From CAZAIO01 sp964485235 (GTDB lineage: Bacteria; Chloroflexota; Dehalococcoidia; GIF9; UBA5629): a stretch of 7,386 nucleotides of DNA. Shown here one piece after another: positions 6,419 to 7,386 of this stretch. Made by a program: the position numbers and the translations under genes. Within the stretch, counting starts at the first letter, position 1; each line of letters opens with the position of its first letter. Location: positions 1-7,386 of the forward strand of contig CAZAIO010000125.1 of NCBI GenBank assembly GCA_964485235.1. Direction: 5' to 3'. The notes beneath the pieces are model-generated. The model saw nothing but the letters and a program-made list of their open reading frames with translations. It did no database searches and had not been told where the DNA came from.

Positions 6419-6434
6419 TCAAAGCGATATCCAA
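6405..6434 (-). promoter_or_regulatory. Candidate promoter for the TPR-gyrA unit
   Basis: On the minus strand TTGGAT (6429-6434) is followed after 18 bp by TATACT (6405-6410). The -10 is good and the -35 keeps only the TTG core. Transcription would begin near 6398 and leave a leader of about 50 nt before the TPR ATG. The direct repeats at 6381-6418 overlap this site, so control may act here. Confidence 0.45.
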
Positions 6435-6492
6435 TATCAAATCACTCCTGCATATACCGTACTGATTATTTTAGTTGAGCAATATTAATAAA

Positions 6493-6526
6493 ACGGGCGA
6501 CATATTTCAACCGTCGTTTTTCCCGT
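6493..6526. repeat. Imperfect inverted repeat just upstream of the NifU-like promoter
   Basis: ACGGG-CGAC (6493-6501) can pair with GTCG (6513-6516) and CCCGT (6522-6526), with TTTTT bulged on one side. It ends 6 bp before the -35 element at 6533. An operator is possible; a terminator is less likely because no gene ends here. Confidence 0.3.
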
Positions 6527-6532
6527 AGCAGC

Positions 6533-6562
6533 TTGACAACCATTTTTTCGCTGTGCTACTTT
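6533..6562 (+). promoter_or_regulatory. Candidate sigma-70-type promoter of the NifU-like gene
   Basis: A perfect TTGACA (6533-6538) is followed after 18 bp by TACTTT (6557-6562), which is preceded by TGC in the extended -10 position (6554-6556). The -10 hexamer itself is weak, but the perfect -35 and the TG extension compensate. Transcription would start near 6569, about 34 nt before the ATG. Confidence 0.6.
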
Positions 6563-6591
6563 TAAGTCTTATTCTAATATCAGTGGAATTG

Positions 6592-6597
6592 AAGGAG
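6592..6597 (+). promoter_or_regulatory. Ribosome binding site of the NifU-like gene
   Basis: AAGGAG lies 5 nt before the ATG at 6603 and fixes this start. No other start codon in this frame has a comparable site. Confidence 0.8.
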
Positions 6598-6602
6598 CTC
6601 TC

Positions 6603-6821
6603 ATGAAAGAAAAAGTCGAAGCTGTTATAGAAAAAATCAGGCCTGCCCTTATTGCCGACGGCGGCAATGTAGAACTGGTCGACGTGCGTGACGGTATAGT
6701 AAGTGTCCGTCTTACCGGTTCATGCGCCGGCTGCCCTATGTCAACTATGACATTGAAAAACGGCATCGAGCGGCTGCTGAAAGAAGAGATCCCCGATGTT
6801 AAAGAAGTAGTATCTGTTTAG
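6603..6821 (+). CDS. NifU-like C-terminal domain protein (Fe-S cluster scaffold/carrier)
   Basis: The 72-residue protein is a stand-alone NifU C-terminal (Nfu-type) domain. It shows the N-terminal helix VEAVIEKIRPALIADGGNVELVDV, the strand G31-IVSVRLTG, and the signature C41-A-G-C44-P followed by STMTLKNGIERLLKE. The two cysteines hold a [4Fe-4S] cluster between two subunits and pass it to client enzymes in the known family. It lacks the IscU-type scaffold and ferredoxin-like parts of full NifU, so a role in general Fe-S maturation is more likely than one tied to nitrogen fixation. It has its own promoter and faces away from the TPR-gyrA unit. It ends 2 bp from the convergent lysC. Confidence 0.93.
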   Translation: MKEKVEAVIEKIRPALIADGGNVELVDVRDGIVSVRLTGSCAGCPMSTMTLKNGIERLLKEEIPDVKEVVSV

Positions 6822-6823
6822 CT

Positions 6824-7386
6824 TTATGCTTCAGCTTGCTCAAGTTCAAAAGCCTTGTGCAAGGCCTTTACCGCTTTATCTACTTCCTTCTCGGAAATAA
6901 TACAGGTGATCCTTATCTCCGATGTGGTGATAAGCTGTATATTAATATCGTTATTTGACAGCGTTTCAAACATCGTTGCAGCGTAACCGGGTGTGTTTTG
7001 CATGCCGGTACCTATTACGCTTACCTTCGCCAGTGTCGAATCACCCACACATCCCCTCGCCCCGATGCTGTCCGCAATAGGCTTAACGAGCTTAAGCGCA
7101 CGCTCCAGAGCACCGCGGGAAACCGTAAATGACAGGTCCGTAATATTATCGATGCTCGCGTTCTGTACAATTGTATCCACGCTGACACCGGCCTCCGCCA
7201 GTGTCTTGAATATCGAAGAGGCAATACCGGGCCGGTCCGGCACACCTACTACAGTTACTTTCGCGACATCCATGTCATGTGCTATACCGCGTACTTTATT
7301 TCTTATTTCCATCGCAATCCCTCCATGAATTAAAGTCCCCGGTGCATGACTGAAACTCGATGCTACCAGTATGGGAATATTAAAAA
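6824..7386 (-). CDS. lysC: Aspartate kinase, C-terminal regulatory part (gene continues past the window edge)
   Basis: The frame is open to the right edge. Upstream of the internal ATG at 7310-7312 it continues as FNIPILVASSFSHAPGTLI, then HGGIA, which is the normal aspartokinase sequence before the regulatory region (family pattern: R/A-S-S-F/Y...PGTLI). The visible 186 residues hold two ACT domains: VTVVGVPDRPGIASSIF with TDLSFTVSR in the first, and VSVIGTGM...PGYAATMF with ITTSEIRITCI in the second. ACT domains bind lysine and/or threonine for feedback inhibition. The enzyme phosphorylates aspartate, the first step to lysine, threonine, methionine and diaminopimelate. The catalytic domain lies outside the window. 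The internal ATG has a strong ribosome binding site and may also start a separate beta subunit. The stop TAA (6824-6826) is 2 bp from the NifU-like stop. Confidence 0.95.
   Translation of the reverse strand, partial: FNIPILVASSFSHAPGTLIHGGIAMEIRNKVRGIAHDMDVAKVTVVGVPDRPGIASSIFKTLAEAGVSVDTIVQNASIDNITDLSFTVSRGALERALKLVKPIADSIGARGCVGDSTLAKVSVIGTGMQNTPGYAATMFETLSNNDINIQLITTSEIRITCIISEKEVDKAVKALHKAFELEQAEA
7319..7324 (-). promoter_or_regulatory. Internal ribosome binding site within lysC (possible beta-subunit start)
   Basis: GGAGGG on the minus strand lies 6 nt before the in-frame ATG at 7310-7312. It is formed by the Gly-Gly codons of HGGIA. The start gives MEIRNKVRGIAHD, the same place where the beta subunit of Corynebacterium aspartokinase begins (MEDIPVEEAV...). 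A 162-residue regulatory subunit would result. Confidence 0.6.

Noticed and set aside
6850..6872. GCCTTG/CAAGGC hairpin as a terminator for the NifU-like gene
   Set aside because: It lies inside lysC coding sequence, has a loop of only 2 nt and no proper T-run.
6824..7312. A stand-alone 162-residue ACT-domain gene
   Set aside because: The frame continues upstream with typical aspartokinase sequence to the window edge, so the main gene is lysC. The internal start is kept only as a possible second product.

Overview
The window reads as a piece of bacterial chromosome: a conserved housekeeping block (lysC, a NifU-type scaffold gene, a TPR protein, gyrA) with a lipoprotein and a phosphoesterase gene downstream, next to a short, worn accessory stretch at the left end. 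The order lysC / NifU-like / TPR protein / gyrA recalls Dehalococcoidia (Chloroflexota). A palindromic repeat of a type I remember from such genomes and from other environmental bacteria fits too. This assignment is from memory of gene order and is only moderately secure.

Layout. Bases 1-300 hold the 3' end of an AT-rich (about 33% GC by count) plus-strand gene of uncertain function. Bases 301-800 contain no convincing intact gene. They hold a hairpin, a 17-codon remnant of an IS transposase with its ribosome binding site, and a MITE-like palindromic repeat. From 801 to 6349 four genes lie on the minus strand and are read right to left: a TPR protein with a very acidic tail, gyrA (4 bp apart, probably translationally coupled), a secreted lipoprotein built from 39-residue beta-propeller-type repeats, and a small YfcE/MJ0936-type metallophosphoesterase (22 bp after the lipoprotein gene). 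The 253-bp gap 6350-6602 is a divergent control region: a promoter candidate for the TPR-gyrA unit on the minus strand and a TTGACA promoter for the NifU-like gene on the plus strand. The NifU-like gene ends 2 bp from the 3' end of a convergent lysC, which runs off the right edge.

How the parts may work together. GyrA is the breakage-reunion subunit of DNA gyrase; gyrB is not in the window. The TPR/acidic-tail protein is made from the same message and could be a gyrase partner, which is inference only. The lipoprotein and phosphoesterase probably form a separate unit with its own promoter. Its upstream region shares an 11-bp element and a second, related element with the upstream region of the TPR-gyrA unit, hinting at common control. 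The NifU-type protein would serve Fe-S cluster assembly. LysC catalyses the first step of aspartate-family amino acid synthesis. A strong Shine-Dalgarno sequence and ATG inside lysC sit exactly where the separate beta (regulatory) subunit starts in Bacillus and Corynebacterium aspartokinases.

I found no wholly new system. The points most worth a second look are the internal lysC start, the shared promoter elements, the acidic TPR partner of gyrA, the divergent GyrA-box and the repeat lipoprotein.
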